Positions 49,946 through 59,947 of a DNA stretch of 64,000 nucleotides are shown here, one piece after another. Both the position numbers and the translations under genes were made by a program. Every line of letters starts with the position of its first letter. Position 1 is the stretch's first letter. Origin of the DNA: Streptomyces sp. NBC_00708 (GTDB lineage: Bacteria; Actinomycetota; Actinomycetes; Streptomycetales; Streptomycetaceae); assembly GCA_036226585.1 (NCBI GenBank), contig CP108997.1, positions 1,488,001 through 1,552,000 of the forward strand. Direction: 5' to 3'. The notes below the pieces were generated by a model. It did no database searches and was not told the origin of the DNA. It was given only the letters and a program-made list of their open reading frames with translations.

Positions 49946-50950
49946 GTGCCCAAGCTGACCCGAGCCGAAGTCGCTCAAGCCCTGCGCAACCCGCTGCTGT
50001 ACATCGCCGAACGCTGGACGCCCCAGCCGCGGACGGTGCGCCGCGCGGCCATGTCCGCCGTCGTGATGGCCGTCGTCATCGTCGTGACCGGCGGCGCCGT
50101 CCGGCTGACCGGCTCCGGCCTCGGCTGCCCGACCTGGCCCAAGTGCACCGACGAGAGCCTGACGGCGACGAGCGCGATGGGCTTCCACGGCGCCATCGAG
50201 TTCGGCAACCGCATGCTCACGTACGTGCTGTGCGCCGCGGTCGGCTGGGCGATCATCGCGGCCCGTTCCGCGAAGCCCTGGCGGCGCAGCGTCACCCTGC
50301 TCGGCTGGGTGCAGTTCTGGATCGTGATGGGCAACGCGGTGCTCGGCGGCATCGTGGTGCTCGTCGGGCTGAACCCGTACACCGTCGCGGCGCATTTCCT
50401 GCTCTCCACCGCGCTGCTCACGGTCGCCCTGACGACCTGGCAGCGGACCCGTGAGGGCGACGAGGCGCCGCGTCCGCTGGTGGGCAAGGCGGTCGCGCAG
50501 CTGACCTGGCTGCTGGCGGTCGCGGCGGGCCTGCTGATCGCCGTGGGCACGGTGGTCACGGGCGCCGGGCGGCACGCGGGCGACTCCAGCGATGTGCACC
50601 GCATCCCGATCGACTGGAAGATGATCGCCCAGCTGCACGCCGACCTGGCGTGGGTCGTGGTGGCGCTCACCGTCGCGCTCTGGTTCGTCCTGAAGGCCGT
50701 GGACGCACCGGTCGGGCCGCTGCACCGGACCCGCGAGCTGTTCCTGATCCTGCTGAGCCAGGGCGTGATCGGCTATGTGCAGTACTTCACCGACACGCCG
50801 GAGATCCTGGTCGGCGTGCACATGTTCGGCTCGTGCCTGGTGTGGATCGGGGTCGTACGCGTGGTGCTGTCGCTGCGGGAGCGGCCGGTGGCCTCCGCCG
50901 GAGTGCCGGAGCCGGCCGCCGGGCGGCCGGAGCCCGCGACGACCGGCTGA
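49946..50950 (+). CDS. ctaA: Heme A synthase (COX15/CtaA)
   Basis: Oxidises the C8 methyl of heme O to give heme A for cytochrome oxidase. 334 residues with eight membrane helices and the His ligands in GFHGAIEFGNRM, AAHFLLSTALL, QLHADLAWVV and GVHMFGSCLVW; GSGLGCPTWPKC carries the extracytoplasmic Cys pair. The TACGAT element points to leaderless translation from GTG 49946; ATG 49937 lies within that element and is less likely. Converges on the 51031-51393 gene, with ctaB beyond it. Confidence 0.93.
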   Translation: MPKLTRAEVAQALRNPLLYIAERWTPQPRTVRRAAMSAVVMAVVIVVTGGAVRLTGSGLGCPTWPKCTDESLTATSAMGFHGAIEFGNRMLTYVLCAAVGWAIIAARSAKPWRRSVTLLGWVQFWIVMGNAVLGGIVVLVGLNPYTVAAHFLLSTALLTVALTTWQRTREGDEAPRPLVGKAVAQLTWLLAVAAGLLIAVGTVVTGAGRHAGDSSDVHRIPIDWKMIAQLHADLAWVVVALTVALWFVLKAVDAPVGPLHRTRELFLILLSQGVIGYVQYFTDTPEILVGVHMFGSCLVWIGVVRVVLSLRERPVASAGVPEPAAGRPEPATTG

Positions 50951-50960
50951 CGCGGCGCAC

Positions 50961-51026
50961 GGAAACGGACGGGGGCTCCCGCTCCGACGGCGTACAGCCG
51001 TGGAGCGGGAGCCCCCGTCCGTTTCC
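50961..51026. terminator. 66-nt bidirectional hairpin between ctaA and the 120-residue protein gene
   Basis: Perfect 25-bp outer stem (50961-50985 with 51002-51026), one bulged G, a further 5-bp ACGGC/GCCGT stem and loop GTACA. It fills nearly the whole 80-bp gap between convergent genes and would terminate both. Confidence 0.8.
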
Positions 51027-51030
51027 GGTC

Positions 51031-51393
51031 TCAGGCCTTGTCGGACGGGCCGCCGACCTGGATGCCGGCCATCCGGGTCCACTCGTACGGGCCCGTGCGC
51101 ACCTTCGCCGCGAACTCGCCGTCGAAGGACTCGTGCAGGGTGATCCCCGACTTCTGCGCGGCGCTCTCGGCGATCTCGTACGAGGGGGCGACCAGATCGC
51201 CCCAGCCGCCGTCCTCGCCCACCAGGACGATGCGGGCGCCCACCTGACCGAGGTAGGCGATCTGCCCCTCGGCACCGCCGTGGGCCTTTGCGAAGGCCCC
51301 GATCTCCTTGGCCAGCCGGGCCGCCCTGCGCTCCGCGCGCGCCGCCCGCCTGCCGTCCACCTGCTGGGTCTCAGCCTCTGCCGTCTCTGCCAT
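51031..51393 (-). CDS. Conserved hypothetical protein between ctaA and ctaB
   Basis: 120 residues, soluble. The N-terminal Ala/Arg/Glu-rich helix (RRAARAERRAARLAKEIGAFAKAHGG) could form a coiled coil. The C-terminal domain (QIAYLGQVGARIVLVGEDGGWGDLVAPSYEIAESAAQKSGITLHESFDGEFAAKVRTGPYEWTRMAGIQVGG) is compact and beta-rich. No named family recognised; position suggests a link to heme or oxidase biogenesis, unproven. A TAGCAT element 7 nt upstream indicates leaderless transcription. Confidence 0.72.
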   Translation of the reverse strand: MAETAEAETQQVDGRRAARAERRAARLAKEIGAFAKAHGGAEGQIAYLGQVGARIVLVGEDGGWGDLVAPSYEIAESAAQKSGITLHESFDGEFAAKVRTGPYEWTRMAGIQVGGPSDKA

Positions 51394-51400
51394 GGACAGG

Positions 51401-51406
51401 ATGCTA
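51401..51406 (-). promoter_or_regulatory. -10 element placing a leaderless start at 51393
   Basis: On the minus strand TAGCAT is followed by 7 nt and the ATG; no ribosome site. Confidence 0.5.
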
Positions 51407-51426
51407 CCGGCGGGTAGATCAACCGG

Positions 51427-51470
51427 CGACGGGCGGGGAGCGTGGCTTGTGCCACGCTCCCCGCCCGTCG
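51427..51470 (-). terminator. Hairpin terminator after ctaB
   Basis: Perfect 20-bp arms (51427-51446 with 51451-51470) and loop TTGT, 15 nt past the ctaB stop. Confidence 0.8.
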
Positions 51471-51485
51471 GCCGGAGCAGGGGTT

Positions 51486-52433
51486 CTACCGGAGGAAGGG
51501 GTCCACCGCCACGGCCACGAAGAGCAGCGACACATAGGTGATCGACCAGTGGAACAGCCGCATCTCCTTGAGCTTCGCGCCCGTCACCCCGGACTTGGCC
51601 CGGCTGAGCAGCGCGTGCGCCTCCCAGAGCCAGAAGCCGCCGGTGAGCAGCGCCACGGCCGTGTAGAACCAGCCGGTGTAGCCCAGCGGGGTGAGCAGCA
51701 GCGAGACCGCGACCATCACCCAGCTGTAGGCGACGATCTGGCGGGCCACCACCCGGTTGGAGGCGATGACCGGGAGCATCGGGACGCCGACGCGCGCGTA
51801 GTCGTCCTTCACCTTCATGGACAGCGGCCAGTAGTGCGGGGGCGTCCAGAAGAAGATGACGGCGAAGAGGATCACCGCGGCCCAGGAGACCTCGTTCGTC
51901 ACGGCCGACCAGCCGATGAGGACGGGCATGCAGCCCGCGATGCCGCCCCAGACGATGTTCTGCGCGGTACGGCGCTTCAGCAGCATCGTGTAGACCACGA
52001 CGTAGAAGAGCAGGGCGCCCAGCGACAGGGCCGCCGACAGCCAGTTGACCAGCAGACCGAACCAGACCGTCGAGACCACCGCGAGGGTGATGCCGAAGGC
52101 CAGGCACTCGCGCGGGCTCACCATGCCGGTGACCAGCGGGCGCTGCGACGTACGGTCCATCAGCGCGTCGATGTCGCGGTCGATGTACATGTTCAGTGCA
52201 TTGGCACCGCCGGCGGACAGATAGCCGCCGATGGTGGTAGTGAGCACGAGCCACAGGTCGGGTACACCCTGAGCGGCCAGGAACATCACCGGAACAGTGG
52301 TGATCAGCAACAGCTCGATGATCCGAGGCTTGGTCAGTGCCACGAATGCCTTGACACGGGCCCCGAACGGGCGTTGGCCCCCTGGGCTCGGAGTCAAGGC
52401 GACCCCTGCGGGTCGGGACTCGACGGCCGTCAC
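51486..52433 (-). CDS. ctaB: Protoheme IX farnesyltransferase (heme O synthase)
   Basis: UbiA-family prenyltransferase, 315 residues, about nine membrane helices. Prenyl-diphosphate Mg-binding motif [23 protein letters not shown] and the second Asp motif [15 protein letters not shown] are present. It makes heme O, the substrate of CtaA. GTG 52433 has AGGGG 5 nt upstream. Its promoter should lie in the 452-bp region shared with tkt. Confidence 0.95.
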   Translation of the reverse strand: MTAVESRPAGVALTPSPGGQRPFGARVKAFVALTKPRIIELLLITTVPVMFLAAQGVPDLWLVLTTTIGGYLSAGGANALNMYIDRDIDALMDRTSQRPLVTGMVSPRECLAFGITLAVVSTVWFGLLVNWLSAALSLGALLFYVVVYTMLLKRRTAQNIVWGGIAGCMPVLIGWSAVTNEVSWAAVILFAVIFFWTPPHYWPLSMKVKDDYARVGVPMLPVIASNRVVARQIVAYSWVMVAVSLLLTPLGYTGWFYTAVALLTGGFWLWEAHALLSRAKSGVTGAKLKEMRLFHWSITYVSLLFVAVAVDPFLR

Positions 52434-52885
52434 GCACACCCCTGACAGAGAAATCCCAGCAAGCTCCGGGCGTAAGGACCCGGTGAAGACTTGCGCGAAC
52501 CCGACCACTGTAGACGTTGGGGACAGGCCGCCCTTCGCGGGGGTGGGGTCGTGTTGATGTGGCGCGGACGGCCGTCGCGGACCGGCCGCGGGGCGGCTCG
52601 TACGCACGAGTGACGCACTGGTGTCGCAGCGTTCGCGCGGACCGCTTCCGAAGGCCTCGCAACCGCGCCCGGGACCGCTCTTCGGAGCGCCCAGGAGTGG
52701 GTCCCCGCGCTCATCGGAGAAGCCCATCGGTGAGCCCTTCCGCTCATACGGGAGGCGGATTCCGCGGGCCGCCCGCACCCTGGTAGGAGCCGGAAAACGC
52801 GGGTACGGACGGGGGTAGGCTCGGCAGCATCCGGTGCGGTCGAAGTCACCGGTCTACAACAGTTGGAGAGGAGCCCTGACTCAGG
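52434..52885. other. Non-coding divergent promoter region between ctaB and tkt
   Basis: 452 bp without a credible gene: frames here show no family similarity or ribosome site. Possible elements are TACAGT (52512-52507, minus strand) as a ctaB -10 about 75 nt before its start, and TAGGCT (52816-52821, plus strand) as a tkt -10. GGAGAGGAG lies 12 nt before the tkt GTG. I see no convincing -35 elements, riboswitch or large repeat. Confidence 0.5.
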
Positions 52886-54973
52886 GTGAGCACCAAGCCG
52901 ACCACCACAGACCTCCAGTGGACCGAATTGGACCAGCGGGCCGTGGACACCGTCCGCGTCCTCGCCGCGGACGCCGTACAGAAAGTCGGAAACGGCCACC
53001 CGGGTACGGCCATGAGCCTGGCTCCCGCCGCGTACACCATCTTCCAGAAGGTGATGCGGCACGACCCCGCGGACGCGGACTGGACCGGTCGCGACCGGTT
53101 CGTGCTCTCGGCGGGCCACAGCAGCCTGACCCTGTACATCCAGCTCTACCTGGCCGGCTACGGCCTGGAGCTCGATGACCTGAAGGCCTTCCGCACCTGG
53201 GGCTCCAAGACCCCGGGCCACCCGGAGTACGGCCACACCACGGGCGTGGAGACGACGACCGGCCCGCTGGGCCAGGGTGTCGCCAACGCCGTGGGCATGG
53301 CCATGGCCGCCCGCTACGAGCGCGGTCTGTTCGACCCGGAGGCGGCCGCCGGCACCTCCCCCTTCGACCACATGGTGTGGGTCGTCGCCGGTGACGGCTG
53401 CCTCCAGGAGGGCATCTCGGCCGAGGCGTCCTCGCTGGCCGGGCACCAGAAGCTGGGCAACCTGGTCCTGCTGTGGGACGACAACCACATCTCCATCGAG
53501 GGCGACACGGAGACCGCGGTCTCCGAGGACACCGTCAAGCGCTACGAGGCGTACGGCTGGCACGTCCAGCGCGTCGACCAGCTGCCCAACGGCGACCTGG
53601 ACCCCGAGGGCCTCTACCGCGCGCTGCTGGCCGCCAAGGCCGAGACGGAGCGCCCGTCGTTCATCGCGGCCCGCTCGATCATCGCCTGGCCCGCCCCGCA
53701 CGCCCAGAACACCGAGGCCTCGCACGGCTCCGCGCTCGGCGACGACGAGGTCGCCGCGACCAAGAAGGTGCTGGGCTTCGACCCGGAGAAGTCCTTCGAG
53801 GTCTCCGACGAGGTCATCGCGCACACCCGCGCCGCCCTGGACCGGGGCCGCGAGGCCAAGGCCGAGTGGCAGAAGGGCTTCGACGCCTGGCGCGCCGCCA
53901 ACCCGGAGCGCGCCGCCGACTTCGACCGCATCGCCGCGGGCGAGCTGCCCAAGGGCTGGGAGGACAGCCTGCCGGTCTTCGAGACCGGCAAGGCCGTCGC
54001 CACCCGCGCCGCGTCCGGCAAGGTGCTCCAGGCGCTCGGCGGGATCATCCCCGAGCTGTGGGGCGGCTCCGCCGACCTGGCGGGCTCGAACAACACCACG
54101 ATCGACAAGACGTCGTCGTTCCTCCCCGCGGGCAACCCGCTGCCGGAGGCCGACCCGTACGGCCGCACGATCCACTTCGGCATCCGCGAGCACGCCATGG
54201 CCGCCGCCATGAACGGCATCGCGCTGCACGGCAACACCCGCATCTACGGCGGCACCTTCCTGGTGTTCTCCGACTACATGCGCAACGCGGTGCGGCTGTC
54301 CGCGCTGATGCACCTGCCGGTGACCTACGTGTGGACGCACGACTCGATCGGTCTCGGCGAGGACGGCCCGACCCACCAGCCGGTGGAGCACCTGGCCTCG
54401 CTGCGCGCCATCCCGGGCCTCAACGTCGTGCGCCCGGCCGACGCCAACGAGACCGCCATCGCCTGGCGCGAGATCCTGCGCCGCTACACCAAGGTGTTCG
54501 GCGTGGGCGCCCCGCACGGTCTGGCGCTGACCCGCCAGGGCGTGCCGACGTACGAGGCGAACGAGGACGCGGCCAAGGGCGGCTACGTGCTCTTCGAGGC
54601 CGAGGGGGGCGAGCCGCAGGTCGTCCTGATCGGCACGGGCTCCGAGGTCCAGCTCGCCGTCGAGGCGCGCGAGGAGCTCCAGGCGGCCGGAATTCCGACC
54701 CGTGTGGTCTCGATGCCGTGTGTCGAGTGGTTCGAGGAGCAGGAACAGGGTTACAAGGACAGCGTTCTGCCGCCGTCGGTCAAGGCCCGCGTGGCCGTGG
54801 AGGCGGGCATCGGCCTGACCTGGTACCGGTACGTCGGCGACGCCGGCCGGATCGTCTCGCTGGAGCACTTCGGCGCTTCGGCGGACGCCAAGGTCCTGTT
54901 CCGGGAGTTCGGCTTCACCGGCGAGCACGTCGCCGAGGCCGCCCGGGAATCCCTCGCCGCCGCCACGCGCTGA
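52886..54973 (+). CDS. tkt: Transketolase
   Basis: Thiamine-diphosphate enzyme of 695 residues transferring two-carbon units in the pentose phosphate cycle. [17 protein letters not shown], the ThDP/Mg motif [45 protein letters not shown] with the catalytic Glu, and [18 protein letters not shown] are intact. First gene of the tkt-tal-zwf-opcA-pgl operon. GTG start. Confidence 0.97.
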   Translation: MSTKPTTTDLQWTELDQRAVDTVRVLAADAVQKVGNGHPGTAMSLAPAAYTIFQKVMRHDPADADWTGRDRFVLSAGHSSLTLYIQLYLAGYGLELDDLKAFRTWGSKTPGHPEYGHTTGVETTTGPLGQGVANAVGMAMAARYERGLFDPEAAAGTSPFDHMVWVVAGDGCLQEGISAEASSLAGHQKLGNLVLLWDDNHISIEGDTETAVSEDTVKRYEAYGWHVQRVDQLPNGDLDPEGLYRALLAAKAETERPSFIAARSIIAWPAPHAQNTEASHGSALGDDEVAATKKVLGFDPEKSFEVSDEVIAHTRAALDRGREAKAEWQKGFDAWRAANPERAADFDRIAAGELPKGWEDSLPVFETGKAVATRAASGKVLQALGGIIPELWGGSADLAGSNNTTIDKTSSFLPAGNPLPEADPYGRTIHFGIREHAMAAAMNGIALHGNTRIYGGTFLVFSDYMRNAVRLSALMHLPVTYVWTHDSIGLGEDGPTHQPVEHLASLRAIPGLNVVRPADANETAIAWREILRRYTKVFGVGAPHGLALTRQGVPTYEANEDAAKGGYVLFEAEGGEPQVVLIGTGSEVQLAVEAREELQAAGIPTRVVSMPCVEWFEEQEQGYKDSVLPPSVKARVAVEAGIGLTWYRYVGDAGRIVSLEHFGASADAKVLFREFGFTGEHVAEAARESLAAATR

Positions 54974-55007
54974 CGCCGTTATACGACTAGTAGGAGATGC
55001 ATTTCTC

Positions 55008-56126
55008 ATGACAGACGCACTCAAGCGCCTCTCCGACGAGGGCGTGGCGATCTGGCTCGACGACCTCTCGCGCAAGCGGATCACGTCGGGCAATCTGGCG
55101 GAGCTGATCGACCAGAGCCACGTCGTGGGGGTCACGACCAACCCCTCGATCTTCCAGAAGGCCATCTCGCAGGGCGACGGCTACGACCAGCAGCTCGCCG
55201 ACCTCGCGGCCCGCAAGGTGACCGTCGAGGAAGCGATCCGCATGATCACCACCGCGGACGTCCGCGACGCGGCCGACATCCTGCGTCCGGTCTTCGACGC
55301 GACGGACGGCCAGGACGGCCGGGTCTCCATCGAGGTCGACCCGCGCCTGGCGCACCACACGACGGCCACGGTCGCCGAGGCCAAGCAGCTGGCCTGGCTG
55401 GTGGACCGCCCGAACACGCTCATCAAGATCCCGGCGACCAAGGCGGGCCTGCCCGCGATCACCGAGACGATCGGCCGGGGCATCAGCGTCAACGTCACGC
55501 TGATCTTCTCGCTGGAGCGCTACCGCGCGGTCATGGACGCCTACCTGGCGGGCCTGGAGAAGGCGAAGGCCGCGGGCCTGGACCTCTCCAAGATCCACTC
55601 GGTGGCGTCCTTCTTCGTGTCCCGCGTGGACACCGAGATCGACAAGCGCCTGGACGCCATCGGCGGCGAGGAGGCGAAGGCCGCGAAGGGCAAGTCCGCC
55701 CTGGCCAACGCGCGCCTGGCCTACGAGGCGTACGAGGAGGTCTTCGCCGGTCAGCGCTGGGCCGCCCTGGACAAGGCGCACGCCAACAAGCAGCGTCCGC
55801 TGTGGGCCTCGACCGGCGTGAAGGACCCGGCCCTCAAGGACACCCTGTACGTCGTCGACCTCGTCGCCCCGAACACGGTCAACACCATGCCCGAGGCGAC
55901 TCTGGACGCGGTGGCGGACCACGGCGAGGTCACCGGCAACACCGTCGCCGGTGCGTACGACCAGGCCCGCGCCGACCTCGACACCATCAAGAAGCTCGGC
56001 GTCGACTACGACGACGTCGTCCAGCTCCTGGAGGACGAGGGCGTCGAGAAGTTCGAGGCCGCCTGGACCGACCTGCTCAACTCGACCGAGGCGGAGCTCA
56101 AGCGCCTCGCCCCTTCGGAGGGCTGA
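55008..56126 (+). CDS. tal: Transaldolase
   Basis: 372 residues, the length of the actinobacterial transaldolase subfamily. Schiff-base Lys is in [30 protein letters not shown] and [15 protein letters not shown] are conserved. AGGAGATGCATTTCTC precedes the ATG. 34 bp after tkt. Confidence 0.97.
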   Translation: MTDALKRLSDEGVAIWLDDLSRKRITSGNLAELIDQSHVVGVTTNPSIFQKAISQGDGYDQQLADLAARKVTVEEAIRMITTADVRDAADILRPVFDATDGQDGRVSIEVDPRLAHHTTATVAEAKQLAWLVDRPNTLIKIPATKAGLPAITETIGRGISVNVTLIFSLERYRAVMDAYLAGLEKAKAAGLDLSKIHSVASFFVSRVDTEIDKRLDAIGGEEAKAAKGKSALANARLAYEAYEEVFAGQRWAALDKAHANKQRPLWASTGVKDPALKDTLYVVDLVAPNTVNTMPEATLDAVADHGEVTGNTVAGAYDQARADLDTIKKLGVDYDDVVQLLEDEGVEKFEAAWTDLLNSTEAELKRLAPSEG

Positions 56127-56131
56127 CCACT

Positions 56132-57664
56132 TTGTCTGGTGTTCCCGGAGCCAACCCGCTCCGTGACGCCCAGGACCGACGGCTCCCGCGCATCGCGGGG
56201 CCGTCGGGCCTGGTCATCTTTGGCGTCACGGGCGATTTGTCCCGTAAAAAGCTGATGCCCGCCGTCTACGACCTGGCCAACCGCGGCCTGCTGCCGCCGG
56301 GCTTCTCGCTCATCGGCTTCGCGCGCCGCGACTGGGAGGACGAGGACTTCGCCCAGGTCGTGCACGACGCCGTCAAGGAGCATTCCCGTACGCCCTTCCG
56401 CGAGGAGGTCTGGCAGCAGCTGAGCCAGGGCATGCGCTTCGTGCAGGGCAACTTCGACGACGACGTGGCCTTCGAGACGCTCAGGGCCACGATCGAGGAG
56501 CTGGACAAGGCACAGGGCACGGGCGGCAACTTCGCCTTCTACCTGTCCGTCCCGCCGAAGTTCTTCCCCAAGGTCGTCCAGCAGCTCAAGAAGCACGGGC
56601 TGGCCGACCAGAAGGACGGCAGCTGGCGCCGCGCCGTCATCGAGAAGCCGTTCGGCCACGACCTGAAGAGTGCGCAGGAGCTGAACCAGCTCGTGCACGA
56701 CGTCTTCCCGCCGAACGAGGTCTTCCGGATCGACCACTACCTCGGCAAGGAGACGGTCCAGAACATCCTGGCGCTGCGCTTCGCCAACACGATGTGGGAA
56801 CCGATCTGGAACCGCAGCTACGTCGACCACGTACAGATCACGATGGCCGAGGACATCGGCATCGGCGGCCGGGCCGGCTACTACGACGGCATCGGCGCCG
56901 CCCGTGACGTCATCCAGAACCACCTGCTCCAGCTGCTCGCGCTGACCGCCATGGAGGAGCCCGGCTCCTTCCACCCCAAGGCCCTGGTCGCCGAGAAGCT
57001 CAAGGTGCTCACGGCGGTGGAGCTGCCCGAGGACCTGGGCAAGCACACCGTGCGCGGCCAGTACACGCACGCCTGGCAGGGCGGCGAGGAGGCCGTCGGC
57101 TATCTGGAGGAGGACGGTATCGACCCCAAGTCGAAGACCGACACCTTCGCCGCGATCAAGCTGACGATCAACAACCGCCGCTGGGCGGGCGTCCCCTTCT
57201 ACCTGCGCACCGGCAAGCGTCTCGGCCGCCGGGTCACGGAGATCGCGGTCGTCTTCAAGCGCGCCCCGTACCTGCCCTTCGAGTCCGGCGCGACGGAGGA
57301 GCTGGGCGGCAACGCCCTGGTCATCCGGGTGCAGCCGGACGAGGGCGTCACGGTGCGGTTCGGCTCCAAGGTGCCCGGCACCTCGATGGAGGTCCGGGAC
57401 GTCACGATGGACTTCGCCTACGGCGAGTCCTTCACGGAGTCCAGCCCGGAGGCGTACGAGCGGCTCATCCTCGACGTCCTGCTCGGCGACGCCAACCTCT
57501 TCCCGCGCCACCAGGAGGTCGAGCTCTCCTGGAACATCCTCGACCCGATCGAGGAGTACTGGGACAAGCACGGCAAGCCCGCCCAGTACCCGGCCGGCAC
57601 CTGGGGTCCGGCCGAGGCGGACGAGATGCTCGCACGCGACGGACGGAGCTGGCGCCGGCCATGA
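56132..57664 (+). CDS. zwf: Glucose-6-phosphate 1-dehydrogenase
   Basis: 510 residues; NADP-linked first step of the oxidative pentose phosphate pathway. Nucleotide loop GVTGDL (31-36), substrate motif RIDHYLGKE, and PFYLRTGKRLGRR are intact. The only start giving the normal N-terminus (SGVPGANPLRD) is TTG at 56132, with GGAGGG 9 nt upstream; it lies 5 nt after the tal stop. A weak TTG start could set the ratio to transaldolase. Confidence 0.95.
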   Translation: MSGVPGANPLRDAQDRRLPRIAGPSGLVIFGVTGDLSRKKLMPAVYDLANRGLLPPGFSLIGFARRDWEDEDFAQVVHDAVKEHSRTPFREEVWQQLSQGMRFVQGNFDDDVAFETLRATIEELDKAQGTGGNFAFYLSVPPKFFPKVVQQLKKHGLADQKDGSWRRAVIEKPFGHDLKSAQELNQLVHDVFPPNEVFRIDHYLGKETVQNILALRFANTMWEPIWNRSYVDHVQITMAEDIGIGGRAGYYDGIGAARDVIQNHLLQLLALTAMEEPGSFHPKALVAEKLKVLTAVELPEDLGKHTVRGQYTHAWQGGEEAVGYLEEDGIDPKSKTDTFAAIKLTINNRRWAGVPFYLRTGKRLGRRVTEIAVVFKRAPYLPFESGATEELGGNALVIRVQPDEGVTVRFGSKVPGTSMEVRDVTMDFAYGESFTESSPEAYERLILDVLLGDANLFPRHQEVELSWNILDPIEEYWDKHGKPAQYPAGTWGPAEADEMLARDGRSWRRP

Positions 57665-58674
57665 AGATCGATCTCACGGAAACCACGTCCAGCAAGATCA
57701 ACCAGGCGCTCGTCTCGGCCCGGCGCGCCGTCGGCGCCCCGGCGATCGGGATGGTGCTCACCCTCGTCATCGTCACCGACGAGGAGAACGCCTACGACGC
57801 GCTGAAGGCGGCCAGCGACTCCTCGCGCGAGCACCCCTCGCGGATCATCGCGGTCATCAAGCGGCTCAGCCGTTCGCCGCGCACCCGCCGCGACGCGCGG
57901 CTCGACGCCGAGATCCGGGTCGGGTCCGACTCGGGCTCCGGCGAGACCGTGGTCCTGCGGCTCCACGGCGAGCTGGCCAACCACGCCCAGTCGGTCGTCC
58001 TGCCGCTGCTGCTGCCGGACGCTCCGGTGGTGGTGTGGTGGCCGCAGGACTCCCCGGCCGACCCGGCCAGGGACGCGCTCGGCGCGCTGGCCCAGCGCCG
58101 GATCACCGACACCTACTCGGCCGAGCACCCGCTCGAAGAGCTGGCGATGCGCGCCCAGACCTACCGGCCCGGTGACACGGACCTGGCGTGGACCCGCATC
58201 ACGCCGTGGCGCTCGATGCTGGCGGCGGCGCTCGACCAGCAGCCGGCCGAGGTCGTCTCGGCCACGGTCGAGGGCGAGTCGGACAACCCGAGCTGCGAGC
58301 TGCTGGCCATGTGGCTCGCGGACCGCCTCGGCGTCCCGGTGGAGCGCACCACGTCCGGCGGTCCCGGCCTCACGGCCGTCCGGATGACCACCAAGAACGG
58401 CGACATCGTCCTGGACCGGGCCGACGGCTCGCTCGCCACGCTCTGCATGGTGGGCCAGCCGGACCGCGCGGTGGCGCTCAAGCGCCGCGAGACGGCGGAG
58501 CTGCTCGCGGAGGAGCTGCGCCGCCTCGACCCGGACAACATCTACGAGTCGACGGTGAAGTTCGGCGTGGAGCGCCTGGACCAGGCGGAGTCGGCTACCC
58601 CGGCCAAGAAGGCGGCGGACCCGGCGCCCCCCGCGAAGAAGGCCGCCCCGGCCAAGAAGGCGGCGGCGAAGTGA
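57661..58674 (+). CDS. opcA: Glucose-6-phosphate dehydrogenase assembly protein OpcA
   Basis: 337 residues; activates or assembles G6PDH in actinomycetes and cyanobacteria. Core conserved parts: VLTLVIVTDEENAYDALKAASDSSREHPSRIIAVI, LPDAPVVVWWPQDSP and DTDLAWTRITPWRSMLAAALD. The last about 25 residues are a Lys/Ala/Pro tail with repeated AKKA units, resembling histone H1-like tails and absent from the enzyme core. ATG overlaps the zwf stop. Confidence 0.95.
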   Translation: MKIDLTETTSSKINQALVSARRAVGAPAIGMVLTLVIVTDEENAYDALKAASDSSREHPSRIIAVIKRLSRSPRTRRDARLDAEIRVGSDSGSGETVVLRLHGELANHAQSVVLPLLLPDAPVVVWWPQDSPADPARDALGALAQRRITDTYSAEHPLEELAMRAQTYRPGDTDLAWTRITPWRSMLAAALDQQPAEVVSATVEGESDNPSCELLAMWLADRLGVPVERTTSGGPGLTAVRMTTKNGDIVLDRADGSLATLCMVGQPDRAVALKRRETAELLAEELRRLDPDNIYESTVKFGVERLDQAESATPAKKAADPAPPAKKAAPAKKAAAK

Positions 58675-59456
58675 CCGGAGTACCGCAGCTCGTCGTGCAC
58701 CGCGACAAGGAGCTGATGGCGCAGGCCGCGGCGGCCCGGCTGATCACGAAGATCGTGGACGCCCAGGCCGCGCGCGGCAACGCCTCGGTGGTGCTCACCG
58801 GCGGGCGCAACGGCAACGGCCTGCTGGCCGCGCTCGCCGCCGCGCCCGCCCGGGACGCGATCGACTGGTCGCGGCTCGACCTGTGGTGGGGCGACGAGCG
58901 GTTCCTGCCCGAGGGCGACCCGGAGCGCAATGTCACCCAGGCCCGCGAGGCCCTGCTCGACGCGGTGCCGCTGGACCCGTCCCGGGTGCACGTCATGCCC
59001 GCGTCGGACGGCCCCTACGGCCCGGACGCCGACGCCGCGGCCGCCGGATACGCGGCCGAACTGGCCGCCGCCTCGGCACCGCAGGACCACGGCCCGGTGC
59101 CGGAGTTCGACGTGCTGATGCTGGGCGTCGGCCCCGACACCCATGTCGCCTCGCTCTTCCCAGAGCTGCCGGCGGTACGGGAGACCGAGCGCACGGTCGT
59201 CGGTGTGCACGGCGCTCCCAAGCCGCCGCCGGTCCGGGTCTCGCTGACGCTGCCCGCCATCCGGGCGGCGCGCGAGGTGTGGCTGCTGGCCGCGGGCGAG
59301 GACAAGGCGGAGGCGGTGGCCATCGCCCTGTCGGGGGCCGGGGAGATCCAGGCCCCGGCGGCCGGTGCGTACGGCCGGGGCCGCACGCTGTGGCTGCTGG
59401 ACGCGGCGGCGGCCTCCCGCCTCCCCCGCGCCCTGTACCCGCCGGCCTCCGCCTGA
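58671..59456 (+). CDS. pgl: 6-phosphogluconolactonase
   Basis: 261 residues, glucosamine-6-phosphate isomerase-like fold: SVVLTGGRNGNGLLAAL, LDLWWGDERFLPEGDPERNVTQAREALLD and DVLMLGVGPDTHVASLFPE (the usual GxGPDGHxASLFP, with Gly-to-Thr here). Hydrolyses the lactone made by Zwf. GTG overlaps the opcA stop (GTGA). Last gene of the operon. Confidence 0.95.
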   Translation: MTGVPQLVVHRDKELMAQAAAARLITKIVDAQAARGNASVVLTGGRNGNGLLAALAAAPARDAIDWSRLDLWWGDERFLPEGDPERNVTQAREALLDAVPLDPSRVHVMPASDGPYGPDADAAAAGYAAELAAASAPQDHGPVPEFDVLMLGVGPDTHVASLFPELPAVRETERTVVGVHGAPKPPPVRVSLTLPAIRAAREVWLLAAGEDKAEAVAIALSGAGEIQAPAAGAYGRGRTLWLLDAAAASRLPRALYPPASA

Positions 59457-59552
59457 CCGGCTGTCAGCGGGGTTGCCCTCGGGCCCGGTTCGTCCTTCGG
59501 GGCGGGCCGGGCCCGGCGCGTTTCCGGGGCCGGTCCGTGAAAGGCTCGGCCC

Positions 59553-59909
59553 ATGCATATCGGAACCGTGGTGATGGGCGCGTCGGACGTGGCGCGGGCG
59601 GCGGCCTTCTGGAAGGCGGCACTGGGGTACGTGGAGCGGGAGCCGGCCACGGAGGACTGGGTGGTCCTGGTCCCCGCCGAGGGGCCGGGCGTCGGGCTCT
59701 CGCTGGGCCGCAGCGACTCCCCGGTGCAGGAGGTGCCCCGGGTCCACCTCGACCTGTACACGGAGGACCAGGACGCCGAGGTGGCCCGGCTGCTCGCGCT
59801 GGGCGCGACGGAGACCGACTGGAAGCTGTATCCCGAGGACCCGGATTTCGTGGTGCTGGCGGACCCGGAGGGCAACCGCTTCTGCGTCATCGACACGACG
59901 CACGGCTGA
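59553..59909 (+). CDS. VOC/glyoxalase-like protein
   Basis: 118 residues, vicinal-oxygen-chelate fold: VVMGASDVARAAAFWKAALGYV, RVHLDLYTEDQDAEVARLLALGATE, FVVLADPEGNRFCVID. The usual final metal Glu in G-N-x-F is Arg (GNRFC), so metal chemistry may be lost. GAAAGG lies before the ATG. Function unknown. Confidence 0.83.
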   Translation: MHIGTVVMGASDVARAAAFWKAALGYVEREPATEDWVVLVPAEGPGVGLSLGRSDSPVQEVPRVHLDLYTEDQDAEVARLLALGATETDWKLYPEDPDFVVLADPEGNRFCVIDTTHG

Positions 59910-59938
59910 GGGGCCCCGCCGTTCCGGAGGGGCCCCTC
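59908..59938. terminator. Bidirectional hairpin between the VOC gene and pgi
   Basis: GAGGGGCCCC (59908-59917) pairs with GGGGCCCCTC (59929-59938) around an 11-nt loop. It begins inside the VOC stop codon and ends 10 nt before the pgi stop. Confidence 0.65.
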
Positions 59939-59947
59939 GGGCGGGAC

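Noticed and set aside
52517..52818. Small open frames between ctaB and tkt
   Set aside because: Arg/Pro-rich composition, no ribosome site, no recognisable domain; treated as promoter region.
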